Below are positions 50,355-60,223 of a stretch of 64,000 nucleotides of DNA, one piece after another. Numbering within the stretch: position 1 is the first letter of the stretch; each line of letters opens with the position of its first letter. The notes beneath the pieces were generated by a model. It was not told where the DNA came from. It worked only from the letters and a program-made list of their open reading frames with translations, and did not search any database. This stretch comes from Bradyrhizobium sp. ORS 285 (GTDB lineage: Bacteria > Pseudomonadota > Alphaproteobacteria > Rhizobiales > Xanthobacteraceae), in the NCBI RefSeq assembly GCF_900176205.1, contig NZ_LT859959.1, positions 6,437,001 to 6,501,000 on the forward strand, read 5' to 3'. The position numbers and the translations under genes are program-made.

Positions 50355-53300
50355 TCAGGTCGGGTTAACTTGCTGCGCGATAGCGATGTTCATCGAATTG
50401 ATGGCGGCCGCGTACAGCCCCGTGCAGTCGGAAGCTGCTGCGATGCCCCACGGCCCGAGCACGCCGTTCGACCAGCTCAAGGTCTGCTTGATGCGGAGCG
50501 ATTGGGCATCGAGGATGCGAATTGCCGCCGCGGCGACGTCGCTCGCATAAAGCGAGACGCCGTCGGCCGACACCGCCAGCGACACGAAGTTCGTGACGTT
50601 CGAAGGATTGGGCAGATGAACCAGCTGCGCCGTTTGTGTGGCGAGGTTGACGACCGACATGTAGGCATTGTTGCCGGCCTGGATCGCGACATATCCGGTC
50701 GAGCCGTCGGGGCTCACGGCGAGCGTGCTCGGAATGGGTCCGGTGACGCCGGCTGCGAGCGGCAGCGATGTGCCTACGCTCCAGTTGCTCGACGAGCCGG
50801 ACAGCGTCCATAGCGTCGCTGTCGTCGCATCGACGGTGTAGGCACAAACGCCGCCGCCACTGGCCGGGCCGATCGCGAAAGGCGTCGACAGCGGCGGTCC
50901 GAGCCCGGTATAGGCTGCGACATCGGCGAGCAGGTTGAAGGCCTTGCTCGCGACATCGGTCGAGAACACCATGAAGCTGTACTGGTTGCCGCCGTTGCTG
51001 ACCAGTGCGAACAACGTGCTGCCGTCCGGCGACACCGCCAGACCGACCGCCTGGCGGGCACTGAAGCCGGCGAGCGGGATCGGAATGCTCCCGATTTTCG
51101 ACATCGTCGACAGAGTGTAGACGTCGATCCCCGCGACAGCATGCGTCGCGACATAGATGGCGTCATCGGCCGCTTGCGGCGAGATCGCCACCGTATTGAT
51201 CTTGGCGCTGCCGAGATAGGGCGAGACCGCCGCGCCCGACACGGCGCCCTTGACGATGCCGGTGAGCGGACTCCCTCCCTGCGAGAAGATCTGAACCATC
51301 GCATCGCACCAGCCGACCATGGTTGTGTTGTCGGCGGAAAGGGCCACGTTGGTGATCACGCCGCCGGCGGACGTGGGCGCGGCGACTTCCGCATATTCCG
51401 CGAACGTAACCACAGCCACTGAGTTGCTCCCCGGCAGCGCCACCACGCACAGTTCTCCTTCAGGGGTGAAGGCGGCGCTGAGCGGCGCCGCAGGCAATGT
51501 CTGGGAGTTCTGGATCGTGGCCAGCGAATAATTGATCAGCGCCACGGTGTTGGGCCCGCTGCCGGTCGCGATCGCGTAGGCGCCGGTGGGCGAGATCGCA
51601 ACGCTGTTGGCGCCGGGCAGCGGGTAGGTCTGCCGCGGGCTCGTCGCCGCGAACTGGGTGTTGTAGCCATAGACCGCGCCGTCGCCGGAGGCGGCGACGA
51701 GGAACTTCTTGCCGTCGGGCGTGAGACCGATCGATACCGGCTTTCCGATATTGCGGAGCAGCGTGCCCACCGCCGGCGTGTCGCCGCCGACCGTGATGAT
51801 CGAAATCGTTCCCGACGCGGAATTGGCGACGTAGATCGATGCGCCGCTTGCGGATATTGCGAGGCCGCGCGGCGCGTTGCCGACCGTGACCGCCGGCCCG
51901 GCGGCATAGCTGCCGCCCGTATTGCTGATCGGCACCACCTGCCCTGCTGTGGAATCGCCCATGTCAATCGTCACCCAGCAGGTCCCGTCGGGCCCAACCG
52001 CGAGCTCTTGCGGCATCCCGCCGACATCGACGGTCGCGACAGAGGTGAAGGTGAACGCGGGGATCGCTGCGACATTGGCGACGCTGAAGATACTGACGGT
52101 GCCGTCACTCGAGTTGGCGACGTACATCAACGTTCCGTCGAGCGAGAAGGCGATGCCGAGCGGCCTGTTGCCGGTCGTCACCGTGGTGAGCGGGTAGTAA
52201 TTGGCGGTCGACAGGATGGAGACGAGATTGCCGCCCGGTGCGGTCACCGCCACGAAGCCGGCATTGACCGGCGCCGCGCAATACCCGCTGTCCTGGTTCG
52301 TCGTCGCGGTCTGCACCGCGATATTGAAAGCCGAGACGAACAGGCTGCGGCTGACGGTCGGATCGTCGCTGCCGCCTTGCGGCGTGAGCGTGAGCATCTG
52401 CGGTGTCAGCAGCGCCGGCGTCGCCGAGCTGACCGCCGGATAGGCCGGTCCTACCGGACCGGTGGTGCTGCTGGTCAGCGTGACCGAGTTGTTGGTGTTG
52501 ACGTTCCAGGCGAGGTTCGTCGGATAGCCATTACCGAAATCGTTGACATAGATGCTTGCTGGATTCGCGGTGAATCCGTTGATCACCGGCAGCACTTGCG
52601 CGGTGACGCTCAACGATGCGATGTTGTCGACATTGCCGGGTCGCTGGCCTTCAGCCACCAGCGTGAACTGTGTGGTGTCGCCGATATTCGGCGAGTAGCC
52701 GTTCAATGCCGTGACGTCGATCCCAAGCGGCTGCAGTGTCATGCTGGTCATGTTGGTTGTCGACCAGGTCAGCTGTACCGACGCCGAGCCATTGTTCAGG
52801 ATCGATTGCGCCGGCGAGACGCTGAACGCGGTGATGGCGACATGCGGCTGCTTAACCAGGGTGACCGCGAAGCTGCCGGACTTGAAGCCCGTGACGTCGG
52901 AATAGCCGACCAGCACCACCGTCGGTCCCGGCTGGAAGTTGGTGAACAGCGAGGAGATGTCGAAGGCGATCGTGCCGCCCGAGCTTTTTGGGAACAATGG
53001 TCCCGCCTCTTTCGGCGAAAATGACCAATACGGCGGATTGGCATTGAGGTAGGGCGTGATCGTCCAGTCGGTCGTGCCCTGCGCGGCCTTCACGCTGAGT
53101 TGCTTCGCCTCGTCGACCGTCAGCAGCGCGCCATAGCCATTGATATCGGCGGCGAAGGCGAAGTTGAGGGTGAAGGTGCTGGACGGGGTGACCATGACGG
53201 CCGGCGCATTCGGATTTTGCGTCATCGTCAGTACGAGCGAATTCGACACCGGCGGGTTGAGATTGTCCGATGCCACGACCTGCAACGGCGACAGATCGAC

Positions 53301-53849
53301 CCACATCGCGGTGGTGAGATCGCCGGTGTTGTCGTCCGGCACCTGGAACACCACGGGGATGTTGCCCATGATCGGGAAGAAACTGCTGCTGGTGATGCCG
53401 GTGACCCGATAGGCGAGCACGGTTAGGCCGGCCGAGGGGCCCGGCGCCGTCGCCAGCGTGAAATCGGTGAGCGAGAAGGTGATCTCGGCCGGCGTGGGCT
53501 GCAGCGTGACCGCGGCCGTCGGCGTAAGGCCGATATATTGTCCGCTCTCGTCGCTGTAACTCTCAAACGACCACCCGGAGGACACCAGCGAGAGCGCGTT
53601 GAACTCGGCTGCCGTCATGCCTAGCGGAGTGAGATTGAGATAAAGCAGCGAACCCGTTCCCGTCGACGCCTGAGCTGGCGGCACCAGCGTGCCGGCGGTA
53701 AAGCCCGCCACCACGGTCGAGGTCATCGCGAGCGTGAGCTTATTGTCGGCGGGGTTGGAGCTTATATAGATCGTCCCCGGCGCATCGGGGTTGTTGAGGC
53801 TGTAGCCAAGCTGCGGAATCACGCCTTGGGGTGCTTGCAGTTTGCGCAT
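50355..53849 (-). CDS. Giant Ig-like plus double beta-propeller protein (1164 aa)
   Basis: The first 330 or so residues are a beta-rich region without a clear motif (TIYISSNPADNKLTLAMTST). Residues about 330-480 hold two bacterial Ig-like domains (LTWSTTNMTSMTLQPLGIDV; NLAWNVNTNNSVTL). From about 540 on there are some 11 or 12 YVTN-type blades, for example GIAFSLDGTLMYVANSSDGT, GLAISASGASIYVANSASGT and LAVSPDGSTGYVAIQAGNNA, enough for two propellers. There is no signal peptide. Basic residues are about 2.5% of the protein by hand count. GGAGAGGAGCG is directly before the ATG. It lies 26 bp after the 1382-residue gene. A binding or scaffold role is likely; the target is unknown. Confidence 0.78.
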   Translation of the reverse strand: MRKLQAPQGVIPQLGYSLNNPDAPGTIYISSNPADNKLTLAMTSTVVAGFTAGTLVPPAQASTGTGSLLYLNLTPLGMTAAEFNALSLVSSGWSFESYSDESGQYIGLTPTAAVTLQPTPAEITFSLTDFTLATAPGPSAGLTVLAYRVTGITSSSFFPIMGNIPVVFQVPDDNTGDLTTAMWVDLSPLQVVASDNLNPPVSNSLVLTMTQNPNAPAVMVTPSSTFTLNFAFAADINGYGALLTVDEAKQLSVKAAQGTTDWTITPYLNANPPYWSFSPKEAGPLFPKSSGGTIAFDISSLFTNFQPGPTVVLVGYSDVTGFKSGSFAVTLVKQPHVAITAFSVSPAQSILNNGSASVQLTWSTTNMTSMTLQPLGIDVTALNGYSPNIGDTTQFTLVAEGQRPGNVDNIASLSVTAQVLPVINGFTANPASIYVNDFGNGYPTNLAWNVNTNNSVTLTSSTTGPVGPAYPAVSSATPALLTPQMLTLTPQGGSDDPTVSRSLFVSAFNIAVQTATTNQDSGYCAAPVNAGFVAVTAPGGNLVSILSTANYYPLTTVTTGNRPLGIAFSLDGTLMYVANSSDGTVSIFSVANVAAIPAFTFTSVATVDVGGMPQELAVGPDGTCWVTIDMGDSTAGQVVPISNTGGSYAAGPAVTVGNAPRGLAISASGASIYVANSASGTISIITVGGDTPAVGTLLRNIGKPVSIGLTPDGKKFLVAASGDGAVYGYNTQFAATSPRQTYPLPGANSVAISPTGAYAIATGSGPNTVALINYSLATIQNSQTLPAAPLSAAFTPEGELCVVALPGSNSVAVVTFAEYAEVAAPTSAGGVITNVALSADNTTMVGWCDAMVQIFSQGGSPLTGIVKGAVSGAAVSPYLGSAKINTVAISPQAADDAIYVATHAVAGIDVYTLSTMSKIGSIPIPLAGFSARQAVGLAVSPDGSTLFALVSNGGNQYSFMVFSTDVASKAFNLLADVAAYTGLGPPLSTPFAIGPASGGGVCAYTVDATTATLWTLSGSSSNWSVGTSLPLAAGVTGPIPSTLAVSPDGSTGYVAIQAGNNAYMSVVNLATQTAQLVHLPNPSNVTNFVSLAVSADGVSLYASDVAAAAIRILDAQSLRIKQTLSWSNGVLGPWGIAAASDCTGLYAAAINSMNIAIAQQVNPT

Positions 53850-53875
53850 CGTCGCTCCTCTCCTTACGGGTCAGC

Positions 53876-56800
53876 TCACGCACTCACCACGATGGTATCG
53901 GTGAACACGCCATCCGCCGTCCCATCGACGGCGTAGTAATCGAAATATAAATTCGCCTGGCTGAGCGTGCTCGCCGCCTTGAGCCCGGTGACCGTCACGG
54001 TCACCGCGCCGTCGGGCTGCAGCACCACGTCGTCAGCCACGGGGGTCGCCGCCCAGTACGCGCCATAGATCGAGTCCTGCTGTAGCGCGAAGCTCCAGCT
54101 CGGTGCGGCCAGCGAGATCGAGGGCACGTCGACCGCGTCAACCAGCTGGCCGAAATGAATGTAGAAGATCGAACCGGCCGGCTTGCTGCCCTCCGGCGCC
54201 AGCACGCCCGGCGTAAAGGTGACGACGTTGGGCTTGGCGTTGCGGATCGTTAGCGTCATGTTCTGGGTCTGGCCGCCAGTGACGATCGCCTTGCCTGCGG
54301 AGTTGAGCAGGTCGAAGGTGAGCTGAGTCTGATTGATGCGCAGCCAGCCTTCGGTCAGCAATTGCGGCGTGTAGTTCCAGACCGCGCCGGTGGTCGCCGC
54401 CGCGATGTCGGAGACCGTCACCCATTCCGGCTTGCTGTTGAAAAGCATCTGCTCGACGAAAGAGATGTCGAAGCCGCTCGCCGCGGGCACCGGCATCAGG
54501 AGCAGCGCCGGCTCCTGCGGCACCGGCGTCGGCTTGAGCACGGGTGCAGCGAGGAAATAGACCTCGAGCGACGACAACGCTTCGCTCGAAATGTCCGAGG
54601 GGATCTCCAGCGTCTCGGTCGGCAGGATGCCGGTCACCGCGTGCACCGGGGCGCGCGGATCAACCAGCATCAGCACGCGGAACGTCTCGGCCCCAGCCGG
54701 CGGCGGATCGGGATCAGCAAGCGTCGGGGTCACTGTGAGCTGGATCGTGCTTGCGTCGGGTACCACCACGCCGGGATCGCTGCCGTCGGCGCCTTCGCTG
54801 AAGAAGGTCGACAGGTCGAAGCCGCTGCCCGATTGACGGAAGAAGCCGACCAGCCCGTCGTCGAGCTTGTCTGCATCGCCGAGCAACACCGGGAATTTCA
54901 CGCCCGACAGTCCGTTCTCCGTGTCGGTCCATTGCGAGCTGGTGAGGCAGCCGAGCGTGTTCTGATTGAGGAGCGGCCGGCCCTGCAGGTCGATCCGGAT
55001 CGCCGCCTGCACCACGGCAACGGGGCGCCCGACCAGCACCGCCAGACCGCTTTCCAGCGACAGGTTTTGCGGGTTGACCGTGCCGTGGGTGGTATCGACG
55101 GCGCGGAAGAAGGACTGGAAGAAGGCCGGCGTGGCGTTGAACAGCGCGAGCGCGACCTGTAGCAACAGCGGATTGGCGTCGGCGAGCGCCTGGGCGATCG
55201 GCTCATCGATAGTCGCGTCGTCGCCCGGTGCGCCCTGCCACACCACCTGCGGCGGCACGTTGCCGTTCACCTGGAGGGCGCCGAGTGGCCTTCCCGTGCC
55301 GTCATACAGGAAGAAGCCGCCGGTCAGATGGTTGGGCATCAGCCAGCCGCACACCGGCGAGGTGGCGGGATGCTCCGTCATCTCCTCGATCGAACTGACG
55401 TTTGCCGACATCCATTCGAACAGCAGGCGGCTCGGCTGCGAGATGCGCGGCGCGGCATAACCGATTCCGGGTTCGACGGTGTTGTTGCCGATCACCGTCG
55501 TCATCGACTCCGCGGTATAGAAGTCGCCGGCGCCGATCTGGAGCTGGCGCTGCTGGCCGAAGGCATCGACCACCATGCCGGAAACCTTGAAATAGCCCGC
55601 GCGGATCGGATTGTAAGCGGCATCGAACATCGGTCCGACCGGATAGCTGTTGCCGACGATTGCCGCCGTCTGAGCGGTGATGGCCACCGCTGCCGGACCG
55701 GCATTGGGCGGCGTCACCAGCGAGAATTGCGCCTGCAAGACCCGGTCGAGCAGCGCCGGGCCGAAGCCGGACAGCGGCTGGACCACGATCTGGGTGTTCT
55801 GCAGCGCGGTCAGAATGGCCTGCAGCGTCGGATCGCTGTTCTTCTTCACATACTGGGTGATCGCATTCTCGAGATTGGCGGGCGCCTGGTCCGACAGCAG
55901 CGCCGAACCCGAATAGGTTGGGGTGTAGGTCTGTGTGGCCGGATCGATGTTGATGCCGTTCGGTCCGCTCGGCGTGTAGGAGATGAAGCTGCCGGTGTCG
56001 GGATTGATCGTGTAGTTCGCGGTGAAGAACGCCGGATTGTAGTTTTCCAGCTGGGTCTGGTTGACGATGGTCGGCTGCAACGGCACGAAATCGACGGTCC
56101 ATTGCAGGAACATCGGGATCCACGGATTTGCGTTTTCCCACCAGCTGACTTCGACCGGCGAAGGCGCGGCGCCCGCGGTGATGGTCCATTGCGTCTGCTG
56201 ACCGCCGGTCAGCAGTGCCTTCAGCGCGGTTCGCAACGCCGGCTCGCCGACATTCGACCAGCCCGACGCAAGCTGCGTGTCCAGCAGCAGCGCTTCGGCG
56301 AGCAGCGCTTCGCAATCGGCGAGATAGGGCAGCATGTTGCTGTTCAGCCGTGTCACCGCGCTGTAGTCGCTTGCGCTGCGGCTGATCCCGTTGATGCTGA
56401 GGGCGCTGACGATCTGGTCGGTCGAGCGGCACACCAGCGTGCCCGTATCGGAATGATCGTTGTCGCCACCGTAACGCGCCGGCAGCTCGAGCCCGTCGCC
56501 GGCCAGCAGCAGCACCGGCTCGGCCGGCTGCCAGTAGCGGGGACCCGGCACTTCGCGCAGCGACAGATCCTTGCGCTGGGCGATCAGGTTCCGGAGGTTA
56601 GTGTCCGCCGTATCGCTGGCCGTCTGCGCCGCGGTCCAGGCCGCCTGCAGGCCCTGCCATTGCGGCAACAGCACTTGCGCAAAATGGTTGAACACCGTGG
56701 TCTGATTGAGGCTGCCCTGCGGCTGGTTGAAATAGCGGTACCAGTCCGTGAAGATCTGCCACTGGTAGGTCGAGACATGCTCGCCGACCGCGAGCTTGTC

Positions 56801-58024
56801 CTGGCGGGCGACGTTGGCATCGTTCAGTGCATCGGCGATGCCCGGCGGCAGATTGATCGCCTCGTGCGTGACGCCATCGGGGTCGCTCTGATAGATCGTC
56901 CAGATCAGGTTTGAGTCGACGCGCTGGAATTGACTGGTGTGCAGCTTCTCGGCAAGGCTCGCGAGCATGTCGACGGTCGGCTGCGACAGGTTCGGCCACT
57001 GACCCTGCTGAAACGCGGTGAGGATCTGCTCGAAGAACGGAATGTTCGGATGCAGCAGGTTGCGGAAATAGGCTGCCAGCGCCTCCGAAGGAGTATTGCC
57101 GACGGCGGCGGTTGCAACGATCGGCGGCAGCGAACCCCCTTGCGGCACATACGCGCCGTTGGGGTTCCAGTTCACCGCCTGGGTGGTGCCGCTATAGAGC
57201 GTGTAAGGCGGGGGCGGCTCGTCCTGCTCGCCGGGCATCTCGCTTCCATGCGTCGACCAGCGATAGTCGCTGCGCAGGGTGGGCTTTCGCCGGCCCGCCA
57301 GCGTCTTGGCGCGGCGTGCCGCGACGATCTGCGCCGGATCAAGCGTAATGTCTTCGTACCAGCCGGTGACGACATACATCAGCTGCGCCGGTCCGGCGAG
57401 ATCCGCCAACGCATCGAAGAATCCAAACGAGCTGCGTCCCTCCGGATAGTAGGCGGCGAACTGCGGCGTACCGAGCGAGACGGCGCTGAGCGGCTGGCCG
57501 GTCGCGGCAGTCAAGGGGGTTTGACCGAGCTGCGTATTGTAATCGTCGAGGTTCGCGCGCAGGCCCATATAGGCGAAGCCCGGCGCCTGGCTGTTCTGCT
57601 GCTTGACCGGCAGCAGCGGCGCGTATTGACCGGCCGGGAGCGTCGTCGAAAGCCCGTCGCTCTCCACCACGAACGAGGTCGGGGTGACGGTGGAGCCGCT
57701 GATCGCAAAGCGCGTCACCAGCCAGCGGTTGGGCACCGCCTCGAACTTGACCGGCGCGGCACTGTCGGCCTTGCCCTTGGTGAGCGCATCGGGCAGCGCC
57801 CAATGCAGGTGCACGCCCGCTTCCAGCGGCTGCAGCGGCGGTGCGTTGAGGGCGCGGTTGGCGACCGCACCGGTGTAAGCCTGGAGGTTCGTCGGAGTCA
57901 GCGCCGCGTAGTTGACGGTTGCACCGGAGAATGAGGTCGTGCCTTGAATGGCGTCGCTCTCGCTGACGCAAAAAGCGACGAGATCGACCGGTACGACAAC
58001 GCCCGTATTGCCTGCAGCGGCCAC
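53876..58024 (-). CDS. Giant protein of unknown family (1382 aa)
   Basis: A protein of about 1382 residues with no signal peptide or membrane helix. Near the N-terminus is LEAGVHLHWALPDALTKGKA and then EAVPNRWLVTRFA, which I recall from other uncharacterised large bacterial proteins. The middle is mixed helix (WQGLQAAWTAAQTASDTADT) and the C-terminal 400 residues are beta-rich (LTFDLLNSAGKAIVTGGQTQ). Many Gln, Asn and Thr residues and few Lys/Arg are seen. GTG 58024, with GGAGG seven bases upstream, is preferred to the TTG at 58042 that overlaps the previous stop. Function unknown. Confidence 0.72.
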   Translation of the reverse strand: MAAAGNTGVVVPVDLVAFCVSESDAIQGTTSFSGATVNYAALTPTNLQAYTGAVANRALNAPPLQPLEAGVHLHWALPDALTKGKADSAAPVKFEAVPNRWLVTRFAISGSTVTPTSFVVESDGLSTTLPAGQYAPLLPVKQQNSQAPGFAYMGLRANLDDYNTQLGQTPLTAATGQPLSAVSLGTPQFAAYYPEGRSSFGFFDALADLAGPAQLMYVVTGWYEDITLDPAQIVAARRAKTLAGRRKPTLRSDYRWSTHGSEMPGEQDEPPPPYTLYSGTTQAVNWNPNGAYVPQGGSLPPIVATAAVGNTPSEALAAYFRNLLHPNIPFFEQILTAFQQGQWPNLSQPTVDMLASLAEKLHTSQFQRVDSNLIWTIYQSDPDGVTHEAINLPPGIADALNDANVARQDKLAVGEHVSTYQWQIFTDWYRYFNQPQGSLNQTTVFNHFAQVLLPQWQGLQAAWTAAQTASDTADTNLRNLIAQRKDLSLREVPGPRYWQPAEPVLLLAGDGLELPARYGGDNDHSDTGTLVCRSTDQIVSALSINGISRSASDYSAVTRLNSNMLPYLADCEALLAEALLLDTQLASGWSNVGEPALRTALKALLTGGQQTQWTITAGAAPSPVEVSWWENANPWIPMFLQWTVDFVPLQPTIVNQTQLENYNPAFFTANYTINPDTGSFISYTPSGPNGINIDPATQTYTPTYSGSALLSDQAPANLENAITQYVKKNSDPTLQAILTALQNTQIVVQPLSGFGPALLDRVLQAQFSLVTPPNAGPAAVAITAQTAAIVGNSYPVGPMFDAAYNPIRAGYFKVSGMVVDAFGQQRQLQIGAGDFYTAESMTTVIGNNTVEPGIGYAAPRISQPSRLLFEWMSANVSSIEEMTEHPATSPVCGWLMPNHLTGGFFLYDGTGRPLGALQVNGNVPPQVVWQGAPGDDATIDEPIAQALADANPLLLQVALALFNATPAFFQSFFRAVDTTHGTVNPQNLSLESGLAVLVGRPVAVVQAAIRIDLQGRPLLNQNTLGCLTSSQWTDTENGLSGVKFPVLLGDADKLDDGLVGFFRQSGSGFDLSTFFSEGADGSDPGVVVPDASTIQLTVTPTLADPDPPPAGAETFRVLMLVDPRAPVHAVTGILPTETLEIPSDISSEALSSLEVYFLAAPVLKPTPVPQEPALLLMPVPAASGFDISFVEQMLFNSKPEWVTVSDIAAATTGAVWNYTPQLLTEGWLRINQTQLTFDLLNSAGKAIVTGGQTQNMTLTIRNAKPNVVTFTPGVLAPEGSKPAGSIFYIHFGQLVDAVDVPSISLAAPSWSFALQQDSIYGAYWAATPVADDVVLQPDGAVTVTVTGLKAASTLSQANLYFDYYAVDGTADGVFTDTIVVSA

Positions 58025-58038
58025 GACCTCGCCTCCCC

Positions 58039-60210
58039 TCAATTCCCGACCACGAATTCGACCTTGACCACGCCCTTGATGAATTCGAGCGCGTATTCGG
58101 CCGAGGTGAAATCGGCGATGTTCTGCGAAAAATCAGTATTCAGCTTGGTCAGCACCGAATTGGCCGCAGCGGCCACCTTGATGGTCTGGCCATCGGCCCG
58201 CAACGGCACGTCGGCGCTGGCCGGCCCGCCCTTGGGATCGGTGAGGAACTGCTGTCCCGGATTGGGCCCAGTGACCGCACGCAACGTGGTCGAGGCCGTC
58301 CCGCTTTTCAGTTCGACCCCGCAATGCAGCTGTTCGGGCGCTTCGTGGATTGCAACCATCGCGACCGTGCCGTCGAACAGACACAGCATCACGTCGCGAG
58401 ACAGCATCACCATGCGCAGCTTCGGCACCTCGTTGTTGCCCTGTGTGTCGGAGTAGCCGTTGATGTTGAGCCGTGGCCAACCCGGCACCAGCTGCGAGCG
58501 CAGCAACACGCCAGTGACCTGCTGCGGCGAATTGCCGAGGTTCGCCTGCTTGGCGCGCGCCAGATGGGGACGGTCATTGACCCTCGCCTTTCGCGCCACG
58601 CGGGCGCTGCGCCTCGTCAGTTCGTCATACTGCTCCTTGTCGATCCGAAGCTCGCCCTGGGTCGCCCGGCCGATACTGAAGGCGCCGTCGACCAGGGCCT
58701 CAATCCAGTTGGGATCAACCGAGAACAGCCGAAAACTCTCGGTCGGCAGCATGGCCTCGCTCGGCACCAGCCAGGCGAAGGGCACGCCGACCAGCAATCG
58801 CAACTGGCCGATGAACTGCGAGACGATATCGGGAATTTCCGGCGCGAAGACGCGGTTGCCGCGCGTCTGCACCAGGCTTGGAAACAGCGTTCCATCGCCG
58901 AGCTTGGCGGAGAGCAACGCCTGCTCGGCCAACGCCGCCGCGTTCTTGCCGAGCGTTTTCTTCCATTGATAGAGCGCGGTCGAATAGGCCGCGCTCTGTA
59001 AGGCCAGCAACTGACCAAGTTGCCAGGCCGCGGCGTAGCTCGTGTCGAACATCCCGGTATAGGGATCGTAACGCAGCATCGCATCGGGCCCGAAGGCCGG
59101 GACGCTGACGAAGCTGCCGGTGCCGCCATAGGGCAGCAGCGGTCCGCGATACCAGGAGACAGTGTCGCCAGCCTCCCGGAGGTGATGGTCGAGCGGGACA
59201 TAGCCTTGCGCCAGCGCGTTGAGCACCAGCGTGTCGGCGTCGGCGCCGGTCAAGGCTGTGGCTTCATCGGTGATGGCGTTTGCGACCGCAGTGGCGTCGG
59301 GGGCCGGCGCGTCGATCTTGATGGTGGTTGCGCCAAGTTCGCCGGCCATGTTCTTGTTGAGATTTTCCGCCAGATTCTGGAAATTCTCGTCGAGATTGTT
59401 GGCGTAGAAGTTCCAGCTCGCCAGCACGATCAGCCGGACCGTGCTGATGCCTTGCGGGAAATTTGCCGATGCATTGCCGTCGTCGTCCGGCAGATAGTCG
59501 CCCATATTCTCCAGCGAGACCAGCAGCGCGACCGCATTGAAATTGATTGCCGGCATGCGGTTGCCGAGCACGACCGAGAATTGCTTGCTCAGCTGGGTGT
59601 CGTCGACCGAATCCAGTGTATCGATTTCACGGATATGGGCCAGATACGGCAAATCGGTCGCGGTTGGCGCGATGCTGCTGAACATTGCGACCGACAGATC
59701 GATATAGCTGGTCGGCGTATCCGGCGCTTGGCCGTAGTCGAGCGGGTTGATGCCGGGATAGGAGAAAGTGCCGGCCGGCATCTTGCCCGTGCCGGTTACC
59801 TTCGACCCGAACACGGTAATTGTCTGACCCGTTGGGATCACGTCCGCGGCAGTCCCGTTCTTGATCGGTGGCGTCTCGCTTTTCTCAAGCAGCAGGACCG
59901 CCAGCCACGGCGCATCAAGCTCCGACTCCACCGAGGTGCGCTGCCAGGGCAATGTCGAGACCTTGAGCACGACGTTGGGCAGCACGCCGTCAAACTCGCC
60001 ATTGGCATTGGACGGCGGAAAATAGGAGGCGATGGCGTCGCCCGGGAGCTGAAAGCGATTGCCGCCGACCGCGAACACGCGCTGGGCGGTGAAGTCGTTG
60101 GGTGTGGTCTGATCGACGGTCTGATGCGCGACCAGCTTGTATTCGCCGGCCTTGAGCGGTGGGATGTCGTACTGGATGAAGGTGACCGTCTTTTGCAGTG
60201 TGGTGCCCAT
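58039..60210 (-). CDS. Protein of unknown family (723 aa)
   Basis: A 723-residue protein with no signal peptide. It opens TVTFIQYDIPPLKAGEYKLV, a beta-sandwich-like start. The central part contains SWYRGPLLPYGGTGSFVSVP and AAWQLGQLLALQSAAYSTAL, and the C-terminal third has LRSQLVPGWPRLNINGYSDT and KLRMVMLSRDVMLCLFDGTV, which resemble conserved blocks I recall from uncharacterised proteins in other phyla. It ends in a helix and beta strand (YALEFIKGVVKVEFVVGN). It follows the DUF6603-like gene by 13 bases and ends 15 bases before the next start. Function unknown. Confidence 0.72.
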   Translation of the reverse strand: MGTTLQKTVTFIQYDIPPLKAGEYKLVAHQTVDQTTPNDFTAQRVFAVGGNRFQLPGDAIASYFPPSNANGEFDGVLPNVVLKVSTLPWQRTSVESELDAPWLAVLLLEKSETPPIKNGTAADVIPTGQTITVFGSKVTGTGKMPAGTFSYPGINPLDYGQAPDTPTSYIDLSVAMFSSIAPTATDLPYLAHIREIDTLDSVDDTQLSKQFSVVLGNRMPAINFNAVALLVSLENMGDYLPDDDGNASANFPQGISTVRLIVLASWNFYANNLDENFQNLAENLNKNMAGELGATTIKIDAPAPDATAVANAITDEATALTGADADTLVLNALAQGYVPLDHHLREAGDTVSWYRGPLLPYGGTGSFVSVPAFGPDAMLRYDPYTGMFDTSYAAAWQLGQLLALQSAAYSTALYQWKKTLGKNAAALAEQALLSAKLGDGTLFPSLVQTRGNRVFAPEIPDIVSQFIGQLRLLVGVPFAWLVPSEAMLPTESFRLFSVDPNWIEALVDGAFSIGRATQGELRIDKEQYDELTRRSARVARKARVNDRPHLARAKQANLGNSPQQVTGVLLRSQLVPGWPRLNINGYSDTQGNNEVPKLRMVMLSRDVMLCLFDGTVAMVAIHEAPEQLHCGVELKSGTASTTLRAVTGPNPGQQFLTDPKGGPASADVPLRADGQTIKVAAAANSVLTKLNTDFSQNIADFTSAEYALEFIKGVVKVEFVVGN

Positions 60211-60223
60211 CGCATCGCTCCCG

